The notes: generated by a model not told the origin, from the sequence alone. A stretch of 64,000 bases of DNA from Streptomyces capitiformicae (GCF_002214185.1 NZ_CP022161.1:6455486-6519485); one strand, 5' to 3'; shown: positions 41,626-50,496, counted from the stretch's first letter. Made by a program: numbers and translations.

Positions 41626-43203
41626 ATGTCCACGGCCCCGAAGCCGATCGCCCTCCCTGTCATCGCCCTTCCTGTCACCGCCGTCACATGTCTCGAGGAT
41701 CGCGCCCACATCGAGCGCGCCGCCGTGCTCGATCTGGAGGCCGGGGTCCAGCGGCTGCGTCTCGGCCCGGTCAGTGCGCTGGCCGTCGACCGGACCCTCC
41801 ATGCGGAGCTGACCGCCGATCACCCGGCAACCGTGCTCGACGTGCGGATCGTCCGCACCTGGACGCCGCGCGGGCCGGGGCCGTCCACCGACGACGACTC
41901 CCCCCTGCGCCACCGCATACACGCCCTCGAAGAGGAGCGGCTGGCTCTGGGACAGCGACGCGACCGGCTGCATGCCCGCCTTGACCTGCTCGGCCGTCTC
42001 GCCGCCGATCTGCTGCGGGAGATCCGCGAAGGCGTCGGCTCCGGGGAGAGTGACCGGCCCCGCTGGGCCCGCGAACTGGACCGGGTGGACGGCGAGCGCG
42101 ACGCGCACGGCGAGGAACTCCGCACCGTGGAGGCCCGGCTGGCCGCCCTCGCCGCCGAACTCGGCGAAGACCAGCGGGCCATGCAGCTCTCCGAGGAGGA
42201 GCCCGCCGAACTGGTCGGCCATGTCGAGTTGACCGTGGAGTCCGCGGTCGCCGGGCCGGTTGGGCTGCGCCTGAGCCACCTCACCCCGTGTGCGCTGTGG
42301 CGGCCCGCCTATCGGGCCGTGCTCGACGGAGACTCCCTGACGCTGGAGACCGACGCGATGGTCTGGCAGCGCACCGGTGAGGACTGGTCGGACGTACGGC
42401 TGACTCTGTCGACGGCCCGCTCCGCGTCGGCCACCGAACCGCCGCGGCTGGGCGAGGACCGGCTGACGCTCAAGGACCGCTCCGCAGCGGAGCGCCGCAC
42501 GCTCGACGTCGAACTGCGCGAGGAGGAGATCGGGGACCTCGGCCCAGCCCCGGTGCTCGGCCTGCCCGGGGTGGACGACGGCGGCGAGGTGCGCGTGCTG
42601 AGATCCCCCGCGCCGGTCTCGGTGCCCGGAGACGGCCGCGCCCACCGGGTGCCGCTCTCCGTGTTCACCACAGCCGCGAGCAGCGAGTACGCCTGCTCAC
42701 CCGAGGTGTCGCCGCTGGTCACCCAGGTGGTGCGGTTCGACAACCTGTCCGGCCACGCGCTGCTCGCCGGGCCCGTGGACCTGGTCCGAGACAGCGGATT
42801 CAGCGGCCGCGGCACGCTGGACTTCACCGCCCCCGGCGCCCCCGTCGAGCTGGCCTTCGGCAGCTGCGACGACTACAGGGTGACCCGGCATACCGAGGAG
42901 TCCCGCGACTCCGCCGGAATCACCCAGCGGAGCGTGGTCACCCGCACGGTCCGGCTGCACCTGTCCCGGTTCTCCGCCCCCGGGGAGCACGGCGAGCGGG
43001 TGGTCGTCCTTCGGGAGCGGATCCCGGTCTCCGAGGTCTCGGCGGTCGAGATACGCGTCCGTAAGGACTCATGCTCCCCGGCGCCCGACGTGGTCGACGC
43101 CGACGGCATCGCCCGCTGGGACGTCCCCCTGCCGCCCGGCAGCCGCCGCACAGTCACCCTGGTCTACGAGCTGTCCGCGAGCGCCAAGGTCACCGGGCTC
43201 TGA
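41626..43203 (+). CDS. DUF4139 (MuiA-like) protein, small
   Basis: A 525-residue paralogue of the previous gene. DUF4140-like start: VTCLEDRAHIERAAVLDL. Coiled-coil region about 85-190 (HRIHALEEERLALGQRRDRL). DUF4139 motifs: LTPCALWRPAYRAVL, MVWQRTGEDWSDVRLTLSTA, and the Ig-like end with SEYACSPEVSPLVTQVVRFD. It lacks the proline-rich insert. A 5'-side gap of only 8 bp to the larger gene indicates one operon and suggests a heteromeric complex (inference). Followed by a 214-bp spacer. Confidence 0.85.
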   Translation: MSTAPKPIALPVIALPVTAVTCLEDRAHIERAAVLDLEAGVQRLRLGPVSALAVDRTLHAELTADHPATVLDVRIVRTWTPRGPGPSTDDDSPLRHRIHALEEERLALGQRRDRLHARLDLLGRLAADLLREIREGVGSGESDRPRWARELDRVDGERDAHGEELRTVEARLAALAAELGEDQRAMQLSEEEPAELVGHVELTVESAVAGPVGLRLSHLTPCALWRPAYRAVLDGDSLTLETDAMVWQRTGEDWSDVRLTLSTARSASATEPPRLGEDRLTLKDRSAAERRTLDVELREEEIGDLGPAPVLGLPGVDDGGEVRVLRSPAPVSVPGDGRAHRVPLSVFTTAASSEYACSPEVSPLVTQVVRFDNLSGHALLAGPVDLVRDSGFSGRGTLDFTAPGAPVELAFGSCDDYRVTRHTEESRDSAGITQRSVVTRTVRLHLSRFSAPGEHGERVVVLRERIPVSEVSAVEIRVRKDSCSPAPDVVDADGIARWDVPLPPGSRRTVTLVYELSASAKVTGL

Positions 43204-43353
43204 GACGCGGTCCGGTCCGGTCGTCTCGGCGCTCAGCCCGGGCGCGTCCGTGGCAACCCGCGACCTCGGGCGCGGCTTCGTCGCCGAGCCTCACGGCCGG
43301 CTCCTGCGAGCCGGCCGCTGCCAGGTGCTTGTGCCCAGAGGGTGACACGGAGG

Positions 43354-43365
43354 ATGTTCGAACAT
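43354..43365. promoter_or_regulatory. Palindrome ATGTTCGAACAT upstream of the CPBP gene
   Basis: A perfect 12-bp palindrome, 53 bp upstream of the protease start. It does not fit the LexA consensus (GAAC-N4-GTTC), since the halves are in the opposite arrangement. The binding factor is unknown. Confidence 0.35.
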
Positions 43366-43417
43366 TTCTTCGAGGTGCGGTGGCGGCCATGCCCTGACGC
43401 GGGATCCTGGAGGCAGG

Positions 43418-44119
43418 ATGCGGATCGTGTGTGTCGTTGTCGTTCTGGTCGCCGCGAACCTGCTCAACAACTGGCTCGTGCGGGGCCCCTTCGCGTACGT
43501 GCTCACGTGTGTGACGGCGACGGCCGTACTGGTACTGATCGCCCGCTGGGACGGTCTGACCTTGGCCGATCTGGGGCTCGACGCAGCGGGTGTGCGCCGG
43601 GGACTGCGGTGGGCGCCCGTCCTGGCCGGTGCCGTCCTCGCCGTCTTCCTGCTCCTTCTCGCCGTTCCGGCCGGCCGAGAGGCGTTCCGGGACGCCAGGG
43701 CCGTCGACCTGTCCGCGGAGCAGCTGCTGTGGCGGGTGCTGGTGCGGGTCCCGTTCGGCACCGTGCTGCTGGAGGAGACCGCCTTCCGCGGTGTTCTGTG
43801 GGCCATGATCCGGCGCCGGCACGGAACGGCGTGGGCCACCGCCGTGTCGTCACTGCTCTTCGGTCTCTGGCATCTGCTGCCGTCCCGCGGACTCAACCGT
43901 TCCAACACCGCCGTGGCAACGGCTTTCGGAAGCAGTTCGGCAGACGTGGCACCGACCGTCATGGTGGCCGTCGTGGCCATGGTCGCCGCCGGGGTGATCC
44001 TGTGCGAGCTGCGGCGCCGTTCAGGCAGCCTGCTGGCTCCCGCGGCGCTGCACTGGGCGATCAACGGTTTCGGCTACGCGCTGGCATGGGCGGCGCCCAG
44101 GTGGTGGCTCGGCACTTGA
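43418..44119 (+). CDS. CPBP-family intramembrane glutamic protease
   Basis: A 233-residue membrane protein of the Abi/CAAX-processing type with about seven helices. The catalytic motifs are EETAFRG (Glu119, Glu120 and Arg124), FGLWHLL (His152) and a final HWAINGFG. This glutamic protease fold processes membrane or prenylated peptides, or confers bacteriocin self-immunity in other bacteria (family knowledge). ATG 43418 is preceded by GGAGGCAG. It is alone on its strand; the MITE-like element and Mce operon converge from the other side. Confidence 0.88.
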   Translation: MRIVCVVVVLVAANLLNNWLVRGPFAYVLTCVTATAVLVLIARWDGLTLADLGLDAAGVRRGLRWAPVLAGAVLAVFLLLLAVPAGREAFRDARAVDLSAEQLLWRVLVRVPFGTVLLEETAFRGVLWAMIRRRHGTAWATAVSSLLFGLWHLLPSRGLNRSNTAVATAFGSSSADVAPTVMVAVVAMVAAGVILCELRRRSGSLLAPAALHWAINGFGYALAWAAPRWWLGT

Positions 44120-44170
44120 ACGGATGCTCCCGGGTGGCACTCCGGCTGAGCTGAGTCGGCGCCGGCGTCC

Positions 44171-44302
44171 AGGGCGTGTTGCGAAAGTCCCGTCGTCCGC
44201 CCGGAGGGCGGGTCGGGCGGCGTCTGGTGCGGACATCAGCCGCTGCCGCGGCGGGCGCGAGGCCGCCCTCCGGGCGACGACGGGAATGTGACGACAGACC
44301 CT
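44171..44302. mobile_element. MITE-like element with imperfect ~40-bp inverted ends
   Basis: The left end (AGGGCGTGTTGCGAAAGTCC...) and the inverted right end (AGGGTCTGTCGTCACATTCC...) share AGGG and TGT blocks. They converge on a near-identical inner arm: CCCGTCGTCCGCCCGGAGGGCGG against CCCGTCGTCGCCCGGAGGGCGG, one base different. About 132 bp in total, no coding capacity. The right tip provides the CTAG that contains the stop of the Mce-associated gene. The inner hairpin would also act as a terminator for both convergent transcripts. Confidence 0.55.
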
Positions 44303-45062
44303 AGAGCGCGTCCACGGCGCTCACCTTCCAGCCCTCGGAGGTGCGGGTGAGCGTCATCCGCACCCGGTTCAGATCCACGCGGGACTTCGTGACCTGGGTG
44401 CTCGTGGTGACCTGGTTGACGAACAGCAGCACCACGGCCTTGTCCGGTCCGGCCGACACGACGGACGCCGCGGGCAGGCCACCGCCCGAGGGTGCCGCCA
44501 CCGTCGCCTTCACCACGCCGTGGTACTTCCTGGCGGTCGGTCCGACCACCTTCGTCGTGGTCCTTCCGTACTCGGTGCGGAAGGACCCGGTCAGATGGGT
44601 GCGGGCGCGGGCGAAGTCCCGGTCGAGATGCCGGTAGTCGTACGACAGGACGACGGGCGCCGCCTTCCGCGCGGCCGCGAGCGCCTCTCCCCGCGTCTGT
44701 TCCGCGCGCCTCCCCTCCCGGTACTGCCACCCGAGCACGGCGATGGCAACCAGACCTGCCACGAGCAGGACGCAGGACACCAGGGTGAGCAGCCGTCGCC
44801 AGGACCGTCGTACGGACGCGCTCTCCTCCGGCGCCGCCTTCTCGGATTCCGACGCCGGCTCCGGCGGGTCGTCCCACCCGTCACCGCTCGGAGCATCGAT
44901 CACCACCGTGCGCCCGGAGTACCGCTCCTCGGCCCGTGGTGGTGCCTCGGCCACGAGGTGTTCCACACGTCGGGCGCGCTTGGCCGCCGCGCGGGCGGCC
45001 GCGGTCATGGTGCGGCGGGCGGGGGATCCGGCGCCGCGGCCTCGCGAGGTCGTGTTCGCCAC
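44301..45062 (-). CDS. Mce-associated membrane protein, distal
   Basis: A 253-residue single-pass protein. A basic/acidic cytoplasmic part (about 1-100) is followed by a helix (about 104-126, LLTLVSCVLLVAGLVAIAVLGW). The exported SnoaL/NTF2-like part starts with ALAAARKAAPVVLSYDYRHLDRD and ends with MTLTRTSEGWKVSAVDAL. GTG 45062 follows GAGGAG. Such Mas proteins are encoded at the end of Mce operons and are thought to stabilise the complex (family knowledge). It is the last gene, and its TAG stop lies at the tip of the MITE-like element. Confidence 0.88.
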   Translation of the reverse strand: MANTTSRGRGAGSPARRTMTAAARAAAKRARRVEHLVAEAPPRAEERYSGRTVVIDAPSGDGWDDPPEPASESEKAAPEESASVRRSWRRLLTLVSCVLLVAGLVAIAVLGWQYREGRRAEQTRGEALAAARKAAPVVLSYDYRHLDRDFARARTHLTGSFRTEYGRTTTKVVGPTARKYHGVVKATVAAPSGGGLPAASVVSAGPDKAVVLLFVNQVTTSTQVTKSRVDLNRVRMTLTRTSEGWKVSAVDAL

Positions 45063-45109
45063 GGTCTTTCTCCTCAACTCTGGTGCCTGTTCATACGGGA
45101 GGCCGGTCG

Positions 45110-45721
45110 TCAGCCAACGAACTCGACGTCGGACGTCAGCCAGTGGCCGTCCTTGAGCACGAGGTCGAGCTGGAGCCGGTACGTGCGCGCCTCTCCCTTG
45201 GGCACGGCGATGTTGGTCACCTTGCTGTCGGCGACGACCAGGACCCGGGCGGACCTGGCGTCGGACCGCACGATGCCCGCTTCGAGGACCTGTCCCTCGG
45301 ACACGGACTTGTTCTCGGCGACCAGTTCGGTCAACTGCTCGGTCTGCGCGGCGAACTGCTCCTTGAAGTCGCCGGTGGCGCTCTTGAGCACGTTCCCGCT
45401 GTCCCGGTCGTAGTGGCGGTAGTCGAGCGAGGTGAAGTTCAGCGCCGACTGGCAGGCCGCCGCCAGGATGTCCTGCCGCCGCTGCTCGGCCGCGCGCTGC
45501 CCGGACAGCCCCACGGCCAGCCAGACCGACAACGCGGTCGTCAGGACGGTCGCGACGACGAGTACGGCGGACAGCGCCTTGCGGCGCCCCCGCTTCCCAT
45601 CGGCGGCGTTCATGCCATCGGTCTCGGTGTTCATGCCATCGGTCTCGGTGTTCATGCCATCGGTCTCGGTGTTCATGCCATCGGTCTCGGCGTTCATGCC
45701 ATCGGTCCGACGAGTAGCCAT
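45110..45721 (-). CDS. Mce-associated membrane protein, proximal
   Basis: A 203-residue protein. The N-terminus carries a TDGMNTE heptad repeat (about 6-37) encoded by a 21-bp tandem repeat. One helix follows (about 48-72, ALSAVLVVATVLTTALSVWL) and an exported NTF2-like domain: QSALNFTSLDYRHYDRDSGN, GDFKEQFAAQTEQL and VLKDGHWLTSDVEFVG. ATG 45721 follows AAGGAG and lies 28 bp inside the end of mceF, so the two genes are coupled. It pairs with the distal Mas-type gene 47 bp downstream. Confidence 0.9.
   Translation of the reverse strand: MATRRTDGMNAETDGMNTETDGMNTETDGMNTETDGMNAADGKRGRRKALSAVLVVATVLTTALSVWLAVGLSGQRAAEQRRQDILAAACQSALNFTSLDYRHYDRDSGNVLKSATGDFKEQFAAQTEQLTELVAENKSVSEGQVLEAGIVRSDARSARVLVVADSKVTNIAVPKGEARTYRLQLDLVLKDGHWLTSDVEFVG
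45608..45707 (-). repeat. 21-bp tandem repeat in an Mce-associated gene
   Basis: Four full copies and a partial fifth of GTTCATGCCATCGGTCTCGG plus T or C (plus-strand sense), nearly perfect. It encodes the heptad TDGMNTE in the cytoplasmic tail. High identity implies recent expansion and possible length variation between strains. Confidence 0.92.
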
Positions 45722-46971
45722 TGCCACGACTCCTTTCCGAAGACGGTCTGTTCGCCGCCCGTCGAGCCGATCTCGACGGGCCTCCCGTCCGGGCCGGTGG
45801 CGGTGCCCGTGTCCGGGTCGTACGGGGTGACGTACGCGGCCCGTTCGGCGCCGTACGAACCCGCCGACGCGCCGGGGGCGTTCTGCGCGCCGCGCACCGA
45901 GGTGTCGCTGCCGCGCGGCGCCGTGCAGCGGGCGTCGGTGTTCGCCGGGCGGGTGCCGGTGTCGGCGGGGTCGCGGCGCTGCGTCCCGCCGTACCCCTGG
46001 GTGCACGGCGGTGGGTCGTCGGCGCCGAGGACAAGGCCGAAGTGGGTGGTGCCGTCGCCCGGGATGACCGTGTAGCTGCCGGCGACGACGACCGGGAAGG
46101 TGACCAGGGCCTGTTCGACTCCGGGCAGCCGCGCCACGGTGACCTGGCCGCCGCTGATGAGGTTGGCCAGCAGGACCGGCAGATCCGGCCGGGTCGACTT
46201 CAGCAGGGAGTCGATCTCCTGCGCGGCGGGCGTCGCGTTGCCGATCAGCCGGCGCAGATCCCCGTCGCTCGACTTCAACTCGGCGGTGAGCGCCGCGAGA
46301 TCGCGGGAGAACGACTTGATGGCCGAACCCTGGTCGGCCTGGGTCTTGAGCACCGTCCGCGAGTCCTCGATCAGTGAGATCGTCTCCGGGAGCGTGTCGG
46401 ACGCCGCCTCGACGAGTTCGTTCCCCGAGTCCACGAGTCGGCTCAGCCGCGGCCCGGTACCGGAGAAGGCCTTGCCCAGTTCGTCGACGGTGGTGCGCAG
46501 ATCGTCCTTGCCGACGGAGTTGACCAGCCGGTCGAGGCTGAGGACGAGGTCGGTGGTGGGCAGGGGCACCCGGGTGCGCTCGCGCGGTATCGGGCTGCCG
46601 TCGAGCAGGTACGGGCCGCCGGCCCGCCGGGGTTGCAGATCGACGTACTGCTCGCCCACCGCCGAACGGTTGGCGACCACCGCCAGGGTGTCGGCCGGGA
46701 TACGGGGCGCGTCGTCCTCGATCTCCAGGTCCACCGACACCCCTCGGCCGGACAGCCGCAGTTCGCCCACCCGGCCCACCGGCACCCCTCGGTAGGTGAC
46801 CTCGGCACCGGAGAAGATGCCCCCGGACGCCGCGAAGTCGGCCCGCACGGTGTAGCCGCGGTCGAGGACGTCGTCCACCAGGCCCGTGTACTCGGCGCCG
46901 ACGTACGACACCCCGACGGCGGTGAGGGTGGCGAAGGCGAGCAGCTGGGCCTTGACCGTACGGGTGATCAC
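45694..46971 (-). CDS. mceF: MceF: Mce/MlaD-family protein
   Basis: A 425-residue exported component of the lipid-import channel. The N-terminal helix (about 6-26) is followed by the MlaD/Mce beta domain (about 37-115: YTVRADFAASGGIFSGAEVT, GVPVGRVGEL, RSAVGEQYVDLQP). A long helical MCE region follows (about 130-310) and a Pro/Thr/Asp-rich tail. The GTG start at 46971 overlaps the mceE stop (GTGA). The stop at 45694 lies inside the next gene. In the Mce model six such chains form a hexameric tube through which lipid or sterol passes (family knowledge). Confidence 0.9.
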   Translation of the reverse strand: MITRTVKAQLLAFATLTAVGVSYVGAEYTGLVDDVLDRGYTVRADFAASGGIFSGAEVTYRGVPVGRVGELRLSGRGVSVDLEIEDDAPRIPADTLAVVANRSAVGEQYVDLQPRRAGGPYLLDGSPIPRERTRVPLPTTDLVLSLDRLVNSVGKDDLRTTVDELGKAFSGTGPRLSRLVDSGNELVEAASDTLPETISLIEDSRTVLKTQADQGSAIKSFSRDLAALTAELKSSDGDLRRLIGNATPAAQEIDSLLKSTRPDLPVLLANLISGGQVTVARLPGVEQALVTFPVVVAGSYTVIPGDGTTHFGLVLGADDPPPCTQGYGGTQRRDPADTGTRPANTDARCTAPRGSDTSVRGAQNAPGASAGSYGAERAAYVTPYDPDTGTATGPDGRPVEIGSTGGEQTVFGKESWQWLLVGPMA

Positions 46972-48266
46972 GGCTGTATTCCCTTCAGCATGAGCTCGGC
47001 GAGCGCGAGGTCGATCCCCGCCGGGAGGCGGCCGGAGTCCGCCCGGGGGCCGTAGCCCGCGGTGCACACCGGCGGGCACAGCAGGTCGTCGCCGTCAGTG
47101 GGCGCCGAGGGTGCGACCGGAACCTCCGGGGTCTCGGGCAGCGGGGTCGGCGTCGGGACACCGGGCACGTCCGGGAGTTCCGGCACTTCCGGCAGGTCCG
47201 GGATGCCGGAACCGTCGTCCCCGTCATCGGAGCCGCCGGACTCGCCGGGCTTGTCCTTGACGTTGCCGTAGATGCCCGCCAGGTCGAGTTCGGCGGTGAC
47301 CGCGAGGTTGACGTAGTCGCCCTTGACGGCGTCGACCACATTGCGCGGGAACGGGTAAGTGGTCAGCAGCTCAAGGGAGTTGGGCAGGTCGTCGCCGGCC
47401 TTGTTGAGCTGCTGCAGGATCGGCTTCAGCTGCTTGAGGTTGGCGACGGCGTCGTCCCGCGAGGCGTTCACGACCCGGGTGCCGGTCTTGCCCAGCTTCG
47501 ACAGGGCGGTGAGCATCAGCGTCAGGTCGCGGCGCTGGTCGGCGAGGACCTTCAGCGCGGGCGGCAGCGTGTCGACGGCGTCGGCGATCGTCTTCTTCTC
47601 CTTCCTCAGCCGCTTGGCCAGCCGGTCGATGCCCTTGAGGGCGCGGACGATGTCCGCGCGCTGCCCGTCGAGGCCGCCGAGGAACGTGTCGAGTTCCGTG
47701 AGCAGGGACCTGACCCGGTTCTCGCGGCCCTCCAGGGCCTTGTTGAGCTCCACGGTGATCGTCTTGAGCTGGGCGACACCGCCGCCGTTGAGGAGCGCGG
47801 ACAGGGCGGACAACACCTCCTCGATCTCCGGGTTGCGGCCGCTGCGGGACAGCGGGACGCGGTCGCCGTCGCGGAGCCGTCCGACGGGCGCGGCGCCGAC
47901 CGGCGCGGACAGCGCCACGTACTTCTCGCCGAGCATGCTGGTCTGCCGGAGCTCGGCGACCGCGTTGGCGGGCAGCTTCACCGAGTCGGCGACGCGCAGC
48001 CGCACCCGGGCGTGCCAGCCGTCCAGCTCCACCTTCTCGACCGCGCCCACGGTGACGTTGTTGACCTTGACCGCCGACTGCGGCACCAGGTCCAGTACGT
48101 CCCTGAACTCGACCGTGACGTGGTAGGCGCGGCCGTCCGCCGCCGCTCCTCCGGGGAGCTGGACGTCGTACCAGCCGTTGAACCCGCAGCCCGACAGCAG
48201 CAGCGAACCGGCGGCCGTCCACACGACCGTCCGTCCCCCGCGCGGCACACTCATGAATCGGCTCAT
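46968..48266 (-). CDS. mceE: MceE: lipoprotein Mce/MlaD-family protein
   Basis: A 432-residue Mce protein with a lipoprotein signal (WTAAGSLLLSGCG; Cys near residue 27), matching the LprK/MceE position of mycobacterial operons. The Mce domain is at about 46-125 (YHVTVEFRDVLDLVPQSAVK, NNVTVGAVEKVEL, TSMLGEKYVALS). The helical region extends to about 330. The C-terminal tail carries a short Pro/Asp/Val repeat (IPDLPEVPELPDVPGVP) resembling the tail of the sigma factor encoded upstream of the operon. ATG 48266 overlaps the mceD stop (ATGA). Confidence 0.92.
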   Translation of the reverse strand: MSRFMSVPRGGRTVVWTAAGSLLLSGCGFNGWYDVQLPGGAAADGRAYHVTVEFRDVLDLVPQSAVKVNNVTVGAVEKVELDGWHARVRLRVADSVKLPANAVAELRQTSMLGEKYVALSAPVGAAPVGRLRDGDRVPLSRSGRNPEIEEVLSALSALLNGGGVAQLKTITVELNKALEGRENRVRSLLTELDTFLGGLDGQRADIVRALKGIDRLAKRLRKEKKTIADAVDTLPPALKVLADQRRDLTLMLTALSKLGKTGTRVVNASRDDAVANLKQLKPILQQLNKAGDDLPNSLELLTTYPFPRNVVDAVKGDYVNLAVTAELDLAGIYGNVKDKPGESGGSDDGDDGSGIPDLPEVPELPDVPGVPTPTPLPETPEVPVAPSAPTDGDDLLCPPVCTAGYGPRADSGRLPAGIDLALAELMLKGIQP

Positions 48267-49396
48267 GCTCGGGCCTCCAGGATTCCGCCGAGCGTTCGGT
48301 CGACCGTGCCCGTCACCGCGGGGGCCGCCGGTACCTCGGGCAGGGAGTCGAAGAGTTTCTTCAGCTCCGCGCAGTCGGGGTTCTTGCCGCCCTCGTCCCC
48401 GGTCGTCTTCAGAAGGGAGCACAGGAGGGATGCCGGGTCCTGCGGCTCCTCGGGGTTGTTGCGGGTGTCGAGGGTGCCGGCGGAGGCGTTGTAGGCGTTC
48501 TGCAGGTTCGACAGACCCGTGGGGGCGACCTCCAACAGCTCCTCCAACGCGGCGCGTTGGGCGACGAGGACCTTGGTGACCTTGCTGAGGCCCCGCACGT
48601 TCGAGGTCAGTGACTTCTTGTTCTTCTTCACGAACTCCGACACGTCGCCAAGTGCCGCACCCAGGTGCTTCAACGCCGCCGCGAGATCCTCGCGCTCTCC
48701 GGCGAGCTGCTCCGCCACCTTGGTGAGGCTGTCGTTGAACGACCGCACGCGTCGGTCGTCGGCCGCCAGCGCGGCCGTGAACACCTGGAGGTTCTGTACG
48801 GTGCCGAACAGGTCGCCCCGCCCGTCGGACAGGGTGGTGACGGCCTGTGAGAGGTCCTCGACGGTCTGGTTGAGGTTCTCGCCCTGGCCTTCGAGGTTGT
48901 CCGCGCTCACGCCCAGCAGCCGCGACAGGGAGCCGTCCTTGTTCGCGCCCTTCGGACCGAGCGCCTCGGACGTGGTGTGCAGGCTGTCGAAGATCCGGTC
49001 CAGCTCGACGGGGACGGCCGTGCGCGACTCGGGAATGACGTCGCCGTCCCGCAGCACCGGGCCCTTGCGGTACACCGGCAGCAGTTGCACGTAACGGTCG
49101 CTGACCACCGAGGAGTTGATGATGGCGGCCTGGGCGTCGGCGGGCAGCTTGCGGCCCTCCTCGTACTCCAGCTCGACGCGCACCCGGTTGCCCTCCGGCG
49201 TGATCCGCTTGACCTCGCCGATGCGGATGCCGAGGACGCGGACGTCCGAGCCGGGGTAGATACCGACGGTGCGCGGGAAGTACGCCGTGACCCGGACGGT
49301 CCCGGGGCGCGGCCACAGCACGACGGCGAGCGCGGCGACGACCGCGAGCACGGTGAGCAGTACCAGGGTGCGCCGGGCGGACGAGCGCCTGGTCAT
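48263..49396 (-). CDS. mceD: MceD: Mce/MlaD-family protein
   Basis: A 377-residue exported Mce protein. The N-terminal anchor helix is about 9-27 (LVLLTVLAVVAALAVVLW); the Mce domain about 34-115 (VTAYFPRTVGIYPGSDVRVL, GIRIGEVKRI, SVVSDRYVQLLPVY). The helical region has amphipathic repeats (SFNDSLTKVAEQLAGEREDL). The ATG at 49396 overlaps the mceC stop by 4 bp. Part of the six-gene Mce set. Confidence 0.92.
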   Translation of the reverse strand: MTRRSSARRTLVLLTVLAVVAALAVVLWPRPGTVRVTAYFPRTVGIYPGSDVRVLGIRIGEVKRITPEGNRVRVELEYEEGRKLPADAQAAIINSSVVSDRYVQLLPVYRKGPVLRDGDVIPESRTAVPVELDRIFDSLHTTSEALGPKGANKDGSLSRLLGVSADNLEGQGENLNQTVEDLSQAVTTLSDGRGDLFGTVQNLQVFTAALAADDRRVRSFNDSLTKVAEQLAGEREDLAAALKHLGAALGDVSEFVKKNKKSLTSNVRGLSKVTKVLVAQRAALEELLEVAPTGLSNLQNAYNASAGTLDTRNNPEEPQDPASLLCSLLKTTGDEGGKNPDCAELKKLFDSLPEVPAAPAVTGTVDRTLGGILEARA

Positions 49397-50496
49397 CGTG
49401 AGCCTCCCGTACGTGGCACCACCGGGGCGGCGACCAGGTTCTGGACGTAGGAGTCGAACCAGCGGCCGTTGCCGAGGGTGTTGGTGAACACCCGGACGTA
49501 GGGCGCGAGCAGCTTGACGCTCCGGTCGAGGCTCGCCTGGTTGCGTTCGAGCATCCTGACGAAGGTGTTGAGGTTCTTGAGCGCGGGCCCGATCTCCTCG
49601 CGGTTGTCCTCGACCAGTCCGGAGAGCTCGATGCCCAGCAGGGCGGAACTCTTGAGCAGTTTGTGGATCGCCGTGCGCCGCTTGCTGATCTCCTTGAACA
49701 GCTTGTCGCCGTCCTTCACCAGCGTGGAGAAGTCCTTGGAGTGCTCGGCCAGCACCCCGGTGACTCCGTTCGCGTGGTCGAGGAGCTCGCGCAGCGCCTT
49801 GTCGCGCGAGGCCACGGTCCGGGAGATCCGTGACAGTCCCTTGATGGACGCCCGCACCTCCGGGGGCGAGTCCTGGAAGGTGGTGGAGATCGTGTCCAGC
49901 GCCTTCGCGAGCTGCTCCGTGTCGACCTCCTCCGTCGTGGTGGTCAGATCGCTGAACGCCTGCACGACGTCGTACGCGGACACCGTCCGCCGCAGCGGGA
50001 TCTCGCTGCCCGCCTTCAGTTGGCCCGGCCCCTTCGGGTGCAGCGCGAGGTACTTCGCGCCGAGGATCGTCTTGACCCGGATCGAGGCACCGGTCTCGGT
50101 GCCGAAGTCCGGGTCGTCCTTGACCTTGAAGGTCACCTTGACGTGGTCGCCGTCCAGATCGACGTCCTCGACCTTGCCGACCTTGACCCCGGCGATCCGC
50201 ACCTCGTCGCCCGGCTTGAGTCCGCCCGCCTCGGAGAAGGCGGCGCTGTACGTCTCGCCGCCGCCGATGACCGGCAGGCTGTCGGCGTTGAACGCCGCCA
50301 CGGTCAGCAGCGCGAGGGTGGTGAGCCCGACCGCGCCGACGACCACGGGGTTGCGGTCCCGGAACGGCTTCAGCCGCGGGCGGCCCGCCTTCCGGGGAAG
50401 CCTGATCCTCGGCAGCTTCGGTGGCAGTATGCGCACCTTCATCAGGGGCTCCGGGCGGCGGCGCCGCGTCCTGCGCGGCGCGATGCGGATCCTCAT
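49393..50496 (-). CDS. mceC: MceC: Mce/MlaD-family protein
   Basis: A 367-residue exported Mce protein. A strongly basic cytoplasmic N-terminus of about 48 residues (RRTRRRRPE, LPRKAGRPRLKPF) precedes the anchor helix (about 49-66, VVVGAVGLTTLALLTVA). The Mce domain is at about 80-155 (YSAAFSEAGGLKPGDEVRI, AGVKVGKVEDV, KTILGAKYLALHPKG). ATG 50496 was chosen because it overlaps the mceB stop (ATGA); a GTG at 50505 is possible. The long basic leader is unusual beside the short leaders of the other Mce proteins. Confidence 0.9.
   Translation of the reverse strand: MRIRIAPRRTRRRRPEPLMKVRILPPKLPRIRLPRKAGRPRLKPFRDRNPVVVGAVGLTTLALLTVAAFNADSLPVIGGGETYSAAFSEAGGLKPGDEVRIAGVKVGKVEDVDLDGDHVKVTFKVKDDPDFGTETGASIRVKTILGAKYLALHPKGPGQLKAGSEIPLRRTVSAYDVVQAFSDLTTTTEEVDTEQLAKALDTISTTFQDSPPEVRASIKGLSRISRTVASRDKALRELLDHANGVTGVLAEHSKDFSTLVKDGDKLFKEISKRRTAIHKLLKSSALLGIELSGLVEDNREEIGPALKNLNTFVRMLERNQASLDRSVKLLAPYVRVFTNTLGNGRWFDSYVQNLVAAPVVPRTGGSR

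Noticed and set aside
43354..43365. LexA/SOS box
   Set aside because: ATGTTCGAACAT has the half-sites in the wrong order (GTTC-GAAC) for the actinobacterial LexA consensus.
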